64,000 bases of DNA from Gammaproteobacteria bacterium Gsub (lineage in GTDB: Bacteria; Pseudomonadota; Gammaproteobacteria; PS1; Pseudothioglobaceae): positions 31,472-95,471 of the forward strand of contig JYIN01000014.1 in assembly GCA_002007405.1 (NCBI GenBank), given 5' to 3'. The notes under the pieces were generated by a model. It was not told where the DNA came from. It saw only the letters and a list, made by a program, of their open reading frames with translations, and did not search any database. Below, one piece after another: positions 20,783 to 28,487 of this stretch (the first letter of the stretch is position 1; each line of letters starts with the position of its first letter). Position numbers and translations under genes: made by a program.

Positions 20783-21163
20783 GTGGATACATTAGAGAAA
20801 ATAAAATTTGACAATTTTGGGCTTATCCCCTCCATTGTCCAAGATTTTAAGACTGGCGAAGTTCTAATGCTTGCTTGGATGAATAAAGAATCCTTAAGAT
20901 TAACGATTAAAAATCAGCAAGCGGTTTATTATTCTCGTTCTCGTAAAAAACTTTGGTTCAAAGGCGAAGAGTCGGGGCATGTACAACACATCAAGGCTAT
21001 CTATACCGATTGCGATAATGATACAATCTTACTCAAAGTGGAACAAGTGGGCGGAATTGCCTGCCATACAGGCAGAAAATCGTGTTTTTTTCAAAAACTA
21101 GTCGGAGATAATTGGGAGAGCGTTGCCAAAGTCATTAAAGATCCAAAACAAATTTATGGATGA
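20783..21163 (+). CDS. hisI: Phosphoribosyl-AMP cyclohydrolase
   Basis: HisI opens the purine ring of phosphoribosyl-AMP in histidine synthesis. Conserved segments are [10 protein letters not shown], the [18 protein letters not shown] stretch, [11 protein letters not shown] with the Mg/Zn-binding Asp residues, and [13 protein letters not shown] with zinc-ligand Cys. The translation starts at a GTG (GTG-GAT-ACA); no clear ribosome-binding site precedes it, so the exact start is uncertain. It is a separate protein from HisE, with an eight-base overlap. Confidence 0.94.
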   Translation: MDTLEKIKFDNFGLIPSIVQDFKTGEVLMLAWMNKESLRLTIKNQQAVYYSRSRKKLWFKGEESGHVQHIKAIYTDCDNDTILLKVEQVGGIACHTGRKSCFFQKLVGDNWESVAKVIKDPKQIYG

Positions 21164-21473
21164 TATATTTACAAAATTAGAGCAAATATTGGAGGATAGA
21201 AAATCTGCTAAAGCCAGTGAATCGTATGTGGCTTCTTTATATGCTAAGGGTTTGGACGAAATCTTAAAAAAAATTGCTGAGGAATCTGCCGAAGTCATTA
21301 TGGCTGCCAAAGACGGAGACAGTGATAAAATCACCTTTGAGGTAGCAGACCTCTACTTTCATATTTTGGTATTATTACGCCATAAGGATATTGAAATTGC
21401 TAAAATACAAGACGAGCTATTATCGCGATTGGGTTTGTCGGGCTTAAAAGAAAAGGCCAATAGGAATAATTAA
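21156..21473 (+). CDS. hisE: Phosphoribosyl-ATP pyrophosphatase
   Basis: HisE hydrolyses phosphoribosyl-ATP, the step before HisI. A 105-residue all-helical MazG-like protein with [19 protein letters not shown] and the [13 protein letters not shown] helix, which carry the metal-binding Glu/Asp residues. The frame opens 33 bases earlier inside hisI, but ATG 21156 gives the family start ([10 protein letters not shown]). hisI-hisE followed by tatABC is a frequent order in proteobacteria. Confidence 0.92.
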   Translation: MDDIFTKLEQILEDRKSAKASESYVASLYAKGLDEILKKIAEESAEVIMAAKDGDSDKITFEVADLYFHILVLLRHKDIEIAKIQDELLSRLGLSGLKEKANRNN

Positions 21474-21474
21474 A

Positions 21475-21816
21475 ATGGGAATATTGCTACTTTTAATAAT
21501 GGGCGCTATTTTTTACGGTGTTTATTATTTGATAAAAGATAAATCTAATACCCATAAAGAGCGCGAAATTGCCAATACTTGGAAAGCCAGAACGGTGGTG
21601 TATACGGTGCTGGCATTTGTCGTGCCGCTGTGGATAATTACTCTGCCGCTGTTTTTATACTTGGCTTATCAGTCTTATAAAGATGGCAGTAACAGTTATA
21701 CTAACATCAACAATTCAGATCTAATTAGGCTGGAAAAACTGAACCAACTTTTAAAATCTGAGGTAATTTCAAAAGCAGAATTTGACATTGAGAAAAATAA
21801 AATATTGACTAATTGA
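21475..21816 (+). CDS. Small membrane protein with C-terminal SHOCT-like helix pair
   Basis: A 113-residue protein with one hydrophobic helix at the N-terminus (about residues 2-19), a second longer hydrophobic stretch (about 40-66) and a short C-terminal domain [20 protein letters not shown] ending in a Lys-rich helix, the pattern of SHOCT domains found at the ends of small membrane or oligomeric proteins. The function is unknown. It begins one base after hisE and ends ten bases before tatA, so it is within the his-tat transcript. Confidence 0.65.
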   Translation: MGILLLLIMGAIFYGVYYLIKDKSNTHKEREIANTWKARTVVYTVLAFVVPLWIITLPLFLYLAYQSYKDGSNSYTNINNSDLIRLEKLNQLLKSEVISKAEFDIEKNKILTN

Positions 21817-21826
21817 GGAGAAAACC

Positions 21827-22024
21827 ATGGGCATCCCAGGACCATTTGAACTGATTATTATCTTAATAATTGTATTACTTATTTTTGGCGGCAAACGCCT
21901 TAAAAATATCGGCAGCGACTTAGGCGGTGCAATTAAAGGCTTTAAAAAATCCATGAAAAACGAGAACGATAAAGATGAGGTGATTGAAGCCAAAGTTGTT
22001 GAAGAGGAGAAAACAAAAAAATAA
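21827..22024 (+). CDS. tatA: Twin-arginine translocase subunit TatA
   Basis: A 65-residue TatA/E protein: short N-terminal membrane helix after [13 protein letters not shown], the hinge with [20 protein letters not shown] (amphipathic helix), then an acidic tail. TatA forms the variable pore of the pathway that exports folded twin-arginine proteins, such as the Rieske subunit in this window. GAGGAG lies close before ATG. Confidence 0.93.
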   Translation: MGIPGPFELIIILIIVLLIFGGKRLKNIGSDLGGAIKGFKKSMKNENDKDEVIEAKVVEEEKTKK

Positions 22025-22025
22025 C

Positions 22026-22322
22026 ATGTTTGATGTGGGTTTTTGGGAATTTGCTTTAATTGCAATTATTACCCTACTGGTTGTAGGTCCTGAGAGAATG
22101 CCAGAGATTGCCAAAAAAGCCGGACGCTACGCTGGTAAAATCAAAAAATTTATTAGTCAAATTCAAACAGACATTAACACTGAGTTTGAGGCTGATAAAA
22201 TCAAAGCACACCTCAGTCTTGAAGATAAAGACGATAATATTATTGAGACCTTTGAAGAAGGCAAAGGCGCTTTAGACGATATTAAAAACGACATTAAAAA
22301 CGACAACAACCACAAATCATGA
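22026..22322 (+). CDS. tatB: Twin-arginine translocase subunit TatB
   Basis: A 98-residue protein starting MFDVGFWEFALIAIITLLVV, the TatB signature with its single membrane helix, followed by GPERMPEIAKKAGRY and an amphipathic helix, then an acidic tail. TatB with TatC recognises twin-arginine signals. The open frame extends 42 bases upstream, but the ATG at 22026 is the family start. Its stop overlaps the tatC start (ATGA). Confidence 0.93.
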   Translation: MFDVGFWEFALIAIITLLVVGPERMPEIAKKAGRYAGKIKKFISQIQTDINTEFEADKIKAHLSLEDKDDNIIETFEEGKGALDDIKNDIKNDNNHKS

Positions 22323-23143
22323 CTGTCAAAGAGATGACATTTATTGAACATCTGGTTGAACTACGCAATAAAATTTTGCGTTCTGTGGTCGCCATTTTTT
22401 TAGTGTTTGTGGTAATTTTCCCTTTCGCCAACGAAATTTATGGCTTTATTGCCACGCCGATTATCAGTGTTTTACCAACAGACACTAATATTATTGCCAT
22501 CGGTGTCATTTCGCCATTTTTAACCCCACTCAAAATGGCGTTGATTTTTGCCGTATATCTAACCATGCCTTACCTGCTCTTGCAAATATGGTCTTTTATT
22601 GCTCCTGCCTTATACCGACACGAACGACATATGATTCTACCCTTGGTCATCTCCTCCACTATTTTGTTTTATGCAGGTCTGCTGTTTTCATTCTATATCG
22701 TTTTTCCTGTTATTTTTGGATTTTTAGTCTCAATCGGCCCCAGCATTGTTGATTTTACCCCCGATATTCAATATTATCTTGATTTTGTATTGAAAGTCTC
22801 TTTTGCTTTTGGGGTGGCTTTTGAGGTGCCCATTGCCACTATTTTGCTGATTATGTTTAGGGTTACTACAGTGGAAAAACTCAAAAAAAACCGCCCTTAT
22901 GTGCTTATTGCTGCATTTGTTATAGGTATGTTGCTGACACCACCTGATATTATTTCACAGGTGTTAATTGCTATCCCGATGTGGTTACTGTTTGAGACAG
23001 GTTTATTTTTTGCACCTTTATTTAAACGCAAAACCACCGAGAACTCAATTATAGATATTAAGGAGGACACAAATGAAGATATTAAAATGGAAGCTGAGAT
23101 GGAAAAAATAGAGTCCGAGATGGAAAAATTAGATAAAGTTTGA
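22319..23143 (+). CDS. tatC: Twin-arginine translocase subunit TatC
   Basis: A 274-residue protein with six membrane helices. The N-terminal signal-binding segment FIEHLVELRNKI, the YRHERHMILP loop and the FAFGVAFEVP segment with the conserved Glu are all visible. The C-terminus has a long Glu/Lys-rich tail (about 30 residues with EMEKIESEMEKL), longer than in many TatC proteins. Last gene of the his-tat run, convergent with the ANTAR regulator. Confidence 0.96.
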   Translation: MTVKEMTFIEHLVELRNKILRSVVAIFLVFVVIFPFANEIYGFIATPIISVLPTDTNIIAIGVISPFLTPLKMALIFAVYLTMPYLLLQIWSFIAPALYRHERHMILPLVISSTILFYAGLLFSFYIVFPVIFGFLVSIGPSIVDFTPDIQYYLDFVLKVSFAFGVAFEVPIATILLIMFRVTTVEKLKKNRPYVLIAAFVIGMLLTPPDIISQVLIAIPMWLLFETGLFFAPLFKRKTTENSIIDIKEDTNEDIKMEAEMEKIESEMEKLDKV

Positions 23144-23165
23144 AGATTTTTACAAAAATCTTTGA

Positions 23166-23750
23166 CTATGCCAACAATTCAAAAGCACTAATTACACCGT
23201 TTGCCACATCAACAATACGCTTATTTTTGTCCATTGCCATTTTTCTAAGCGCTTGGTAGGCAGCATTTTCGCTAATACCTTTATGTTGCATCAACAAGCC
23301 CTTGGCTTTTTCGACTGCTTTGCGTTCCGAGAGCTGATTACGCGTTGCATCTAATTCATCTTTTAGAGCTTGAAATTCCCGAAAACGCGCTATTGCCACA
23401 TCAATAATAGGCTGGACGCGCCTCTCTTCTAACCCGTCGACGATATAAGCATTGACCCCGGATTTAATTGCCGAACTTGCCATCTCAGAATTAGATTCTT
23501 CAGTAAACATCACAATCGGCTTAGGCTTGGTTTTATTCACATCAGTCAAATTTGCAAATACTTCTCTGTCAGGTATATCCGCATTCACAATTAAGACATC
23601 CGCATGGGTCATTTCATTGCTATTTTGCAGGTGGATGCTGTTTTCTATGCGGCAAATAACCTCATGTCCTTTATCTTGTAAAGCACGGCGTAAAATTGCA
23701 GAGCGCCCCGTGTTTTTATCAACCAATATGATTTTTAGTGCGGTATTCAT
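23166..23750 (-). CDS. ANTAR-domain response regulator (NasT/AmiR type)
   Basis: A 194-residue regulator. The N-terminal half is a receiver-like domain (IILVDKNTGRSAILRRAL, VLIVNADIPD with the putative phospho-Asp region, IVMFTEES); the C-terminal ANTAR domain runs through LSERKAVEKAKGLLMQHKG and AYQALRKMAMDKNKRIVDVA. ANTAR proteins bind paired RNA stem-loops to prevent transcription termination, typically of nitrate or amide genes. No nitrate-assimilation operon, sensor (NasS) or target leader is visible nearby, so the target is unknown. Confidence 0.88.
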   Translation of the reverse strand: MNTALKIILVDKNTGRSAILRRALQDKGHEVICRIENSIHLQNSNEMTHADVLIVNADIPDREVFANLTDVNKTKPKPIVMFTEESNSEMASSAIKSGVNAYIVDGLEERRVQPIIDVAIARFREFQALKDELDATRNQLSERKAVEKAKGLLMQHKGISENAAYQALRKMAMDKNKRIVDVANGVISAFELLA

Positions 23751-24011
23751 AAACGCTATTTTAATAGATGATTAGCAAAAAATAGGGATTTTGTCCTTGG
23801 TTTTTTTACACATAGAAAACTAAGCCCATAAGCACAACACCACGGTCTAAAAAACAGTTTTTACCAGTCGAGTAAGGGTCTCCAGTTTTATTTTAGATAT
23901 AGAAGAATAAAATTATCCATAGGCGTATAATTGTTACCATATCAAGGATTGTAGGGGTTTGTGTTGCCCTTAAAAATTGCAACATTTAGCCCCGAAGTAG
24001 ATGCTAATTTT

Positions 24012-24791
24012 ATGACCGATACACCCTTAACCATTGCTGGAAAAGCTTACAAATCACGCTTGTTGGTTGGTTCGGGAAAATACAAAAATCTTACCCAAAC
24101 GCGTCTAGCAACCGAGGTTGCGCAGGCGGATATTATTACTGTTGCAATTCGCCGCACCAATATTGGCCAAAGTGCAAATGAACCCAATTTATTAGAAGTT
24201 ATCTCTCCCGAAATTTATACAATTTTGCCCAATACGGCAGGTTGTTACACCGCCAAAGATGCGGTGCGAACTTGCCAATTAGCACGCGAACTTTTAAGCG
24301 GGCATAACTTAGTTAAACTCGAGGTGTTGGGCGACGAGAAAACCCTCTATCCCAATATTGTTGAAACCCTATTAGCGGCAAAAATATTAGTTAATGAGGG
24401 TTTTGAGGTGATGGTCTATACCAGTGATGACCCAATCATTGCCAAAGAATTGGAAAATATTGGCTGTGTTGCAGTAATGCCACTGGCTTCATTTATTGGC
24501 TCTGGTCAGGGCATTGCTAACCCGGCCAATATTAAACTGATTAAACAGCAAGCGGGGGTGCCTGTTTTGGTTGATGCAGGTATTGGTTGTGCCTCTGACG
24601 CAGCCTTTGCTATGGAGTTGGGTTGCGACGGGGTGTTAATGAATTCTGCCATTGCCAACGCTCAAAACCCAGTGCTGATGGCCAGTGCAATGAAGCATGC
24701 AGTTATTGCTGGCAGAGAATCTTTTTTATCTGGCAGAATGATGAAAAAAGCCTATGCTTCGGCATCATCGCCACTGGAAAATTTAATTTAA
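24012..24791 (+). CDS. thiG: Thiazole synthase
   Basis: ThiG condenses deoxyxylulose phosphate, dehydroglycine and ThiS-thiocarboxylate sulfur into the thiazole of thiamine. The TIM-barrel protein has [11 protein letters not shown] near the start with the catalytic region, [51 protein letters not shown] and [18 protein letters not shown]. The frame also opens at a GTG at 23961; ATG 24012 gives the usual family start. No thiS or ThiG-partner gene is next to it and no THI-box was found upstream. Confidence 0.93.
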   Translation: MTDTPLTIAGKAYKSRLLVGSGKYKNLTQTRLATEVAQADIITVAIRRTNIGQSANEPNLLEVISPEIYTILPNTAGCYTAKDAVRTCQLARELLSGHNLVKLEVLGDEKTLYPNIVETLLAAKILVNEGFEVMVYTSDDPIIAKELENIGCVAVMPLASFIGSGQGIANPANIKLIKQQAGVPVLVDAGIGCASDAAFAMELGCDGVLMNSAIANAQNPVLMASAMKHAVIAGRESFLSGRMMKKAYASASSPLENLI

Positions 24792-24792
24792 G

Positions 24793-24866
24793 TGGAGGCT
24801 GGGACCGGAGTCGAACCGGTCTGTAAGGCTTTGCAGGCCCCTGCATAACCGCTTTGCTACCCAGCC
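24793..24866 (-). tRNA. tRNA-Cys (GCA)
   Basis: The reverse complement folds as a cloverleaf with acceptor GGCTGGG/CCCAGCC, T-arm GTTCGACTC, anticodon loop CTGCAAA (GCA) and an encoded CCA end. Confidence 0.95.
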
Positions 24867-24917
24867 AAAAAAATATAGTGGTTAATAAAAAGCCTGTTAT
24901 CAACAGGCATTTGAACT

Positions 24918-24993
24918 TGGAGCGGGAAACGAGATTCGAACTCGCGACATTCACGTTGGCAACGTGATGCTCTACCAACTGAGCTATTCCCGC
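24918..24993 (-). tRNA. tRNA-Gly (GCC)
   Basis: Reverse complement begins GCGGGAATAGCTCAGTTGG, has the anticodon loop TTGCCAA (GCC), T-loop GTTCGAATC and ends TCCA. It probably forms a transcription unit with tRNA-Cys, 51 bases away on the same strand. Confidence 0.95.
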
Positions 24994-25027
24994 ATTATGC
25001 AAAGGTTGGGATTATAGTGCTTTTTCT

Positions 25028-25609
25028 TTAATAGTCAAATGTTTTTACCCCCTCTCTTAGATAGATAATCCCCGAATATAAGGTTAATAGAGTGGCAACC
25101 AATAACAACACCACGCCAATTTCAAAACTTGGTAATCCAAAAAACGGCTGTTGATATAACAAAAAGAGAATTGCAAAAATTTGCATAAAGGTTTTAACTT
25201 TGCTGATAAACAAAACATTAATATCTGCGCGCTGGTCAATAGTACTCATCCATTCTCGTAGGGCAGATACTAAAATTTCACGGGTGATAATAACCAGCGC
25301 ACAAACACTAATATACCAATGCGAGTCAGTTGGATAAAAATCAACCAGCAAAATGAGTGCGGTAGAAACCATGATTTTATCCGCAACAGGGTCTAAAAAA
25401 GCACCAAGCTGTGAAGTGAGATTAAGTTTTCTGGCCAAATAGCCGTCTAAATAGTCGGTGATACTGATGAGCGCGTATGTGACAGTGAGAAAAAAATTGA
25501 TCCAGCTAAAAATAGGGGCAATAGAATAGGTAGGCTGCAGATAATAGAGCACGACAAAAACCGGAATAAGCACAATTCTTGACAGGGTGAGAATATTGGG
25601 AAGTGTCAT
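25028..25609 (-). CDS. pgsA: CDP-diacylglycerol--glycerol-3-phosphate 3-phosphatidyltransferase
   Basis: PgsA makes phosphatidylglycerol-phosphate, the precursor of phosphatidylglycerol and cardiolipin. The 193-residue membrane protein has the CDP-alcohol phosphotransferase motif D-x2-DG-x2-AR-x8-G-x3-D-x3-D in DYLDGYLARKLNLTSQLGAF followed by LDPVADK. The frame runs upstream to 25714, but the family starts at MTLPNILTLSRI (ATG 25609). It lies between tRNA-Gly and tRNA-Arg on the same strand. Confidence 0.94.
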   Translation of the reverse strand: MTLPNILTLSRIVLIPVFVVLYYLQPTYSIAPIFSWINFFLTVTYALISITDYLDGYLARKLNLTSQLGAFLDPVADKIMVSTALILLVDFYPTDSHWYISVCALVIITREILVSALREWMSTIDQRADINVLFISKVKTFMQIFAILFLLYQQPFFGLPSFEIGVVLLLVATLLTLYSGIIYLREGVKTFDY

Positions 25610-25683
25610 CATGGGTTGGTATTCTACCGCAGTTACACATTGAGACCTTTGCATAATGATGACGCAAAGGTCTCGTATTAAAG

Positions 25684-25760
25684 ATGGCGCGCTCGGCAGG
25701 AGTCGAACCTGCAACCGCTCGGTTCGTAGCCGAGTACTCTATCCAGTTGAGCTACGAGCG
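25684..25760 (-). tRNA. tRNA-Arg (ACG)
   Basis: Reverse complement GCGCTCGTAGCTCAACTGG with anticodon loop CTACGAA (ACG, read as ICG after deamination), T-loop GTTCGACTC, and acceptor end GAGCGCGCCA including CCA. Confidence 0.95.
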
Positions 25761-25797
25761 CAAATTTGACCTAAAAGTACAAATCAAAGTTGAGAGA

Positions 25798-27051
25798 TTA
25801 TACTGGTATTTTTGTAATCAGTTGGTCTAATTTGGCAATCCGAGAGCCTTTAAAAAGCAAGGTAGCGTCTTTGTGGTCGCTGATTTTTTTTAATAAATTT
25901 TCCTCGTTATCAAAATGCTGTAATTGATATTTTTGTGCATTTTCACCGATGCTATAAAGATAGTCAATGTCTAGGGATTTGGCGTATTGCCCAATTTTTT
26001 TATGTGCTTGGTCGCTGTCCTCGCCAAGTTGTGCCATTTGCCCCAGAATTGCCACGGTTTCGGTGTTAAATTCTGCCAATATTTCAAGTGCGTATCGGGT
26101 TGAGGTTGGGCTGGCGTTGTAGGTGTCGTCAATAATAGTGCGCCCGTTTTGTTTAATAATATCTAACCTCCCTTTTTCTGCCCGAGTGTTTTCTAAACCT
26201 TGTTTGATTTTGTTAATATCAATGCCCAGCGCGTGGGCACAAGCACTAGCGGCTAAGGCGTTGTCAATATTATGTCTCCCCAGCAACTGTAGGCTTAGAC
26301 TAATTTTATTGGTCAAAATATTCAAATCAAAGTTATTATTGTTGATATTGCTGGCAAAAATATCACCCCCTTCGCCGAAACTAATATCACCAGTGAAAGC
26401 AGTGGCAGTATTGACAATATTTTTACTCGTTGGTTGGTAAATTTCTCCTTTGGCTTTTACCAAATTATCAAGGCCACCAAATTCACCAATATGGGCATCT
26501 AAAGTATTGGTAACTAGTGCAATATCAGGTTGGACAATATTCCGCAGATAGGCAATCTCCCCCAGATGATTGGCGCCCATTTCAACAACACAATAGCGGT
26601 GTTGCCTTGCCAATCCCAAAAGCGTTATCGGCACTCCAAAATGGTTATTAAGATTACCCCTGGTTTTGAGTGTTGGTGCTTGCAGGCGCAGGATATTTGC
26701 CAACATGTTTTTAGTGGTGGTTTTACCATTGCTACCAGTGATGGCCACCACCTTTGGGTTAATATTATTTAAATGCCAACGCGCTAATTCCACCAGTGCT
26801 GTTTGGGTGTTTTTAACCAACAACAAAGGCAAATCACTAACAACACGGCGACTGACAACAATTGCCACTGCGCCTGCCGTCTTGGCTTGATTAGTATAAT
26901 CATGGGCATCAAAATTAGCCCCAATTAGGGCCACAAATAACCCGCCATCCATGGGTTTTCGGGTATCGGTATAAACCCCCCTAAACTCAACATCGGCAGT
27001 GCAATCAGTGTTTAATATTTTGGCAATGGCGCGGGTTGTGGTCCGTAACAT
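25798..27051 (-). CDS. murF: UDP-N-acetylmuramoyl-tripeptide--D-alanyl-D-alanine ligase
   Basis: MurF adds D-Ala-D-Ala to the peptidoglycan precursor. The 417-residue Mur ligase has VYTDTRKPMDGGLFVALIG in the N-terminal UDP-binding domain, the ATP loop AITGSNGKTTTKNML (about residues 103-117), MGANHLGEIAYL, and DDTYNASPTSTRYALEIL in the C-terminal domain. It lies alone rather than in the usual mur-fts cluster, a separation also seen in other reduced gammaproteobacteria. Confidence 0.95.
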   Translation of the reverse strand: MLRTTTRAIAKILNTDCTADVEFRGVYTDTRKPMDGGLFVALIGANFDAHDYTNQAKTAGAVAIVVSRRVVSDLPLLLVKNTQTALVELARWHLNNINPKVVAITGSNGKTTTKNMLANILRLQAPTLKTRGNLNNHFGVPITLLGLARQHRYCVVEMGANHLGEIAYLRNIVQPDIALVTNTLDAHIGEFGGLDNLVKAKGEIYQPTSKNIVNTATAFTGDISFGEGGDIFASNINNNNFDLNILTNKISLSLQLLGRHNIDNALAASACAHALGIDINKIKQGLENTRAEKGRLDIIKQNGRTIIDDTYNASPTSTRYALEILAEFNTETVAILGQMAQLGEDSDQAHKKIGQYAKSLDIDYLYSIGENAQKYQLQHFDNEENLLKKISDHKDATLLFKGSRIAKLDQLITKIPV

Positions 27052-27147
27052 ACAAATTTTATTAATTGGTTTGCTCTGTTTTGAAAGAATGCCACGGTGT
27101 TTTTTGTATCATCCTATAAAGACAGTTGCAAGATAAACAATCGACAA

Positions 27148-28485
27148 TTATTGATTAGGACAAGAATCATCCGGCAAAATTTTAAAAGAAGAGAATTTTT
27201 TAATCATATCAATAGTAGAGGTGCTATTGCCCGGAATACACTGAGAGCGCCCCCCATAACCGACTTTTTCATACAATGTTAGATGTGTGTCGCTACCCAC
27301 AGTTATGCTGGCAATATCCACAGTGCCAAGGTATGAAGGGTCGCGCTTTAAGTCAAATACTTTTTGGTGGGTGTTGAAACACAAGTTTGCCCCATCTTGC
27401 GGTGTTCCAGCAAAACAAACCTTAAGATGACCGTAACTATCACCACAACTTGAACCAGGTGCAACCTCAAATGAGCTGGCTGAGTTATTCATGATGCCAA
27501 TGTTTTTTGCAACAGAGTCTCCCGTTATACATACTGAAGATCCGGATTGACCCTGATTAGTATAGAGTGTGCTATGAACGCCTTTGCCAACAATCACAGC
27601 AGAAACATTATTTTTATGATTTAATTGGGAGCTGAAATTATGTTTTGACGGACCGGTGCAAACCTTAAACCCGGTCGTATTAGAATTTTCAAAAAAACAA
27701 ACTTGGTTAGTGTAATCATATCCATGTTGTGCTTGCCAATAAAAACAAGCATTCTCTGGTGTATAACTTGAGGTTGAGGCAACTTCAACTCTAAATGAGG
27801 ACGCTCTATTGTTCATTGCAGCACCAAGAATATGGTCGCTATTAGGGGGCACACAATAACTTGCCCCCGTATAATTATAATTTTCATACAAAATCGCTAT
27901 TGAACCAGACCCTGTTTGCACTCTTGATACTTCGTCATTTTGTGTAGAATTAAAACTATATTGAGATTGACCGATACACACCTTAGGTCCAGTGCCATCA
28001 ATTTCATTATAAAAACAAACCTGGTCAGGGGTTATTGTTTGTTTGTTTGGACAACGATTACCACTAAAAATATGCACTGCCTGGATGCTAGTCGGCAATA
28101 TAAAATTGGTATTGCCTGGAATACATTCGCTTTCATTATCACTAAAATTAACCACAACATGTATGTCTTTAGCCGTTGCAACGGCATTCACATTATCAAA
28201 GGGTTTTGTTTTAAATTGTTGTGTAATATTGGCACAGAAAATTGTACTCCAAGCGTCTTCTTCTACTGAGTAAAAACACACCTGATTATCACTACTTGGT
28301 AATTGATCAATATTTTTGTTTGATTGTTTTTTATATTCATCAGCTACCTCAAGTGAGGCCAAATTAAGCACTCCCCAATAGAATAATTTGTCAATAAAGT
28401 AACCTAAAAACGGAATATCTACTTCTTGATAATATTTTTTTCTCATTTGTGCAAATACCGTTAATAATAGCTTTTCTTTAGACAT
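27148..28485 (-). CDS. Protein of four Cys-rich beta-gamma-crystallin-like units (probable 3' part of a broken gene)
   Basis: 445 codons. After a non-signal N-terminal helix region (1-65) there are four similar units at about residues 68-141, 156-235, 261-342 and 355-440. Each has the pattern V/A-CF(Y/F) ... G-x3-C ... F ... LY-x-N/K-x-G-Y/Q-x-G-x-S-x-C ... N-x-SSF, the paired Greek-key pattern of the beta-gamma-crystallin fold, with regularly spaced Cys that suggest disulfides and a location outside the cytoplasm. There is no signal peptide and no ribosome-binding site at ATG 28485, two bases after the previous stop. The same frame stays open for 36 codons upstream without a start, as a plausible hydrophilic linker, so this is best read as the 3' part of the gene at 28488-30380. 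Function unknown; possibly surface adhesion or carbohydrate or host binding. Confidence 0.7.
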   Translation of the reverse strand: MSKEKLLLTVFAQMRKKYYQEVDIPFLGYFIDKLFYWGVLNLASLEVADEYKKQSNKNIDQLPSSDNQVCFYSVEEDAWSTIFCANITQQFKTKPFDNVNAVATAKDIHVVVNFSDNESECIPGNTNFILPTSIQAVHIFSGNRCPNKQTITPDQVCFYNEIDGTGPKVCIGQSQYSFNSTQNDEVSRVQTGSGSIAILYENYNYTGASYCVPPNSDHILGAAMNNRASSFRVEVASTSSYTPENACFYWQAQHGYDYTNQVCFFENSNTTGFKVCTGPSKHNFSSQLNHKNNVSAVIVGKGVHSTLYTNQGQSGSSVCITGDSVAKNIGIMNNSASSFEVAPGSSCGDSYGHLKVCFAGTPQDGANLCFNTHQKVFDLKRDPSYLGTVDIASITVGSDTHLTLYEKVGYGGRSQCIPGNSTSTIDMIKKFSSFKILPDDSCPNQ

Positions 28486-28487
28486 TT

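Noticed and set aside
20611..20811. A 66-codon + strand ORF between htpG and hisI
   Set aside because: No ribosome-binding site, atypical composition and overlap with the hisI start.
23751..24011. Possible THI-box riboswitch or thiS before thiG
   Set aside because: No match to the conserved THI-box blocks and no short Gly-Gly-ending ORF was found.
24703..25002. Minus-strand ORF across the tRNA-Cys and tRNA-Gly genes
   Set aside because: Reads through both tRNAs; no protein pattern.
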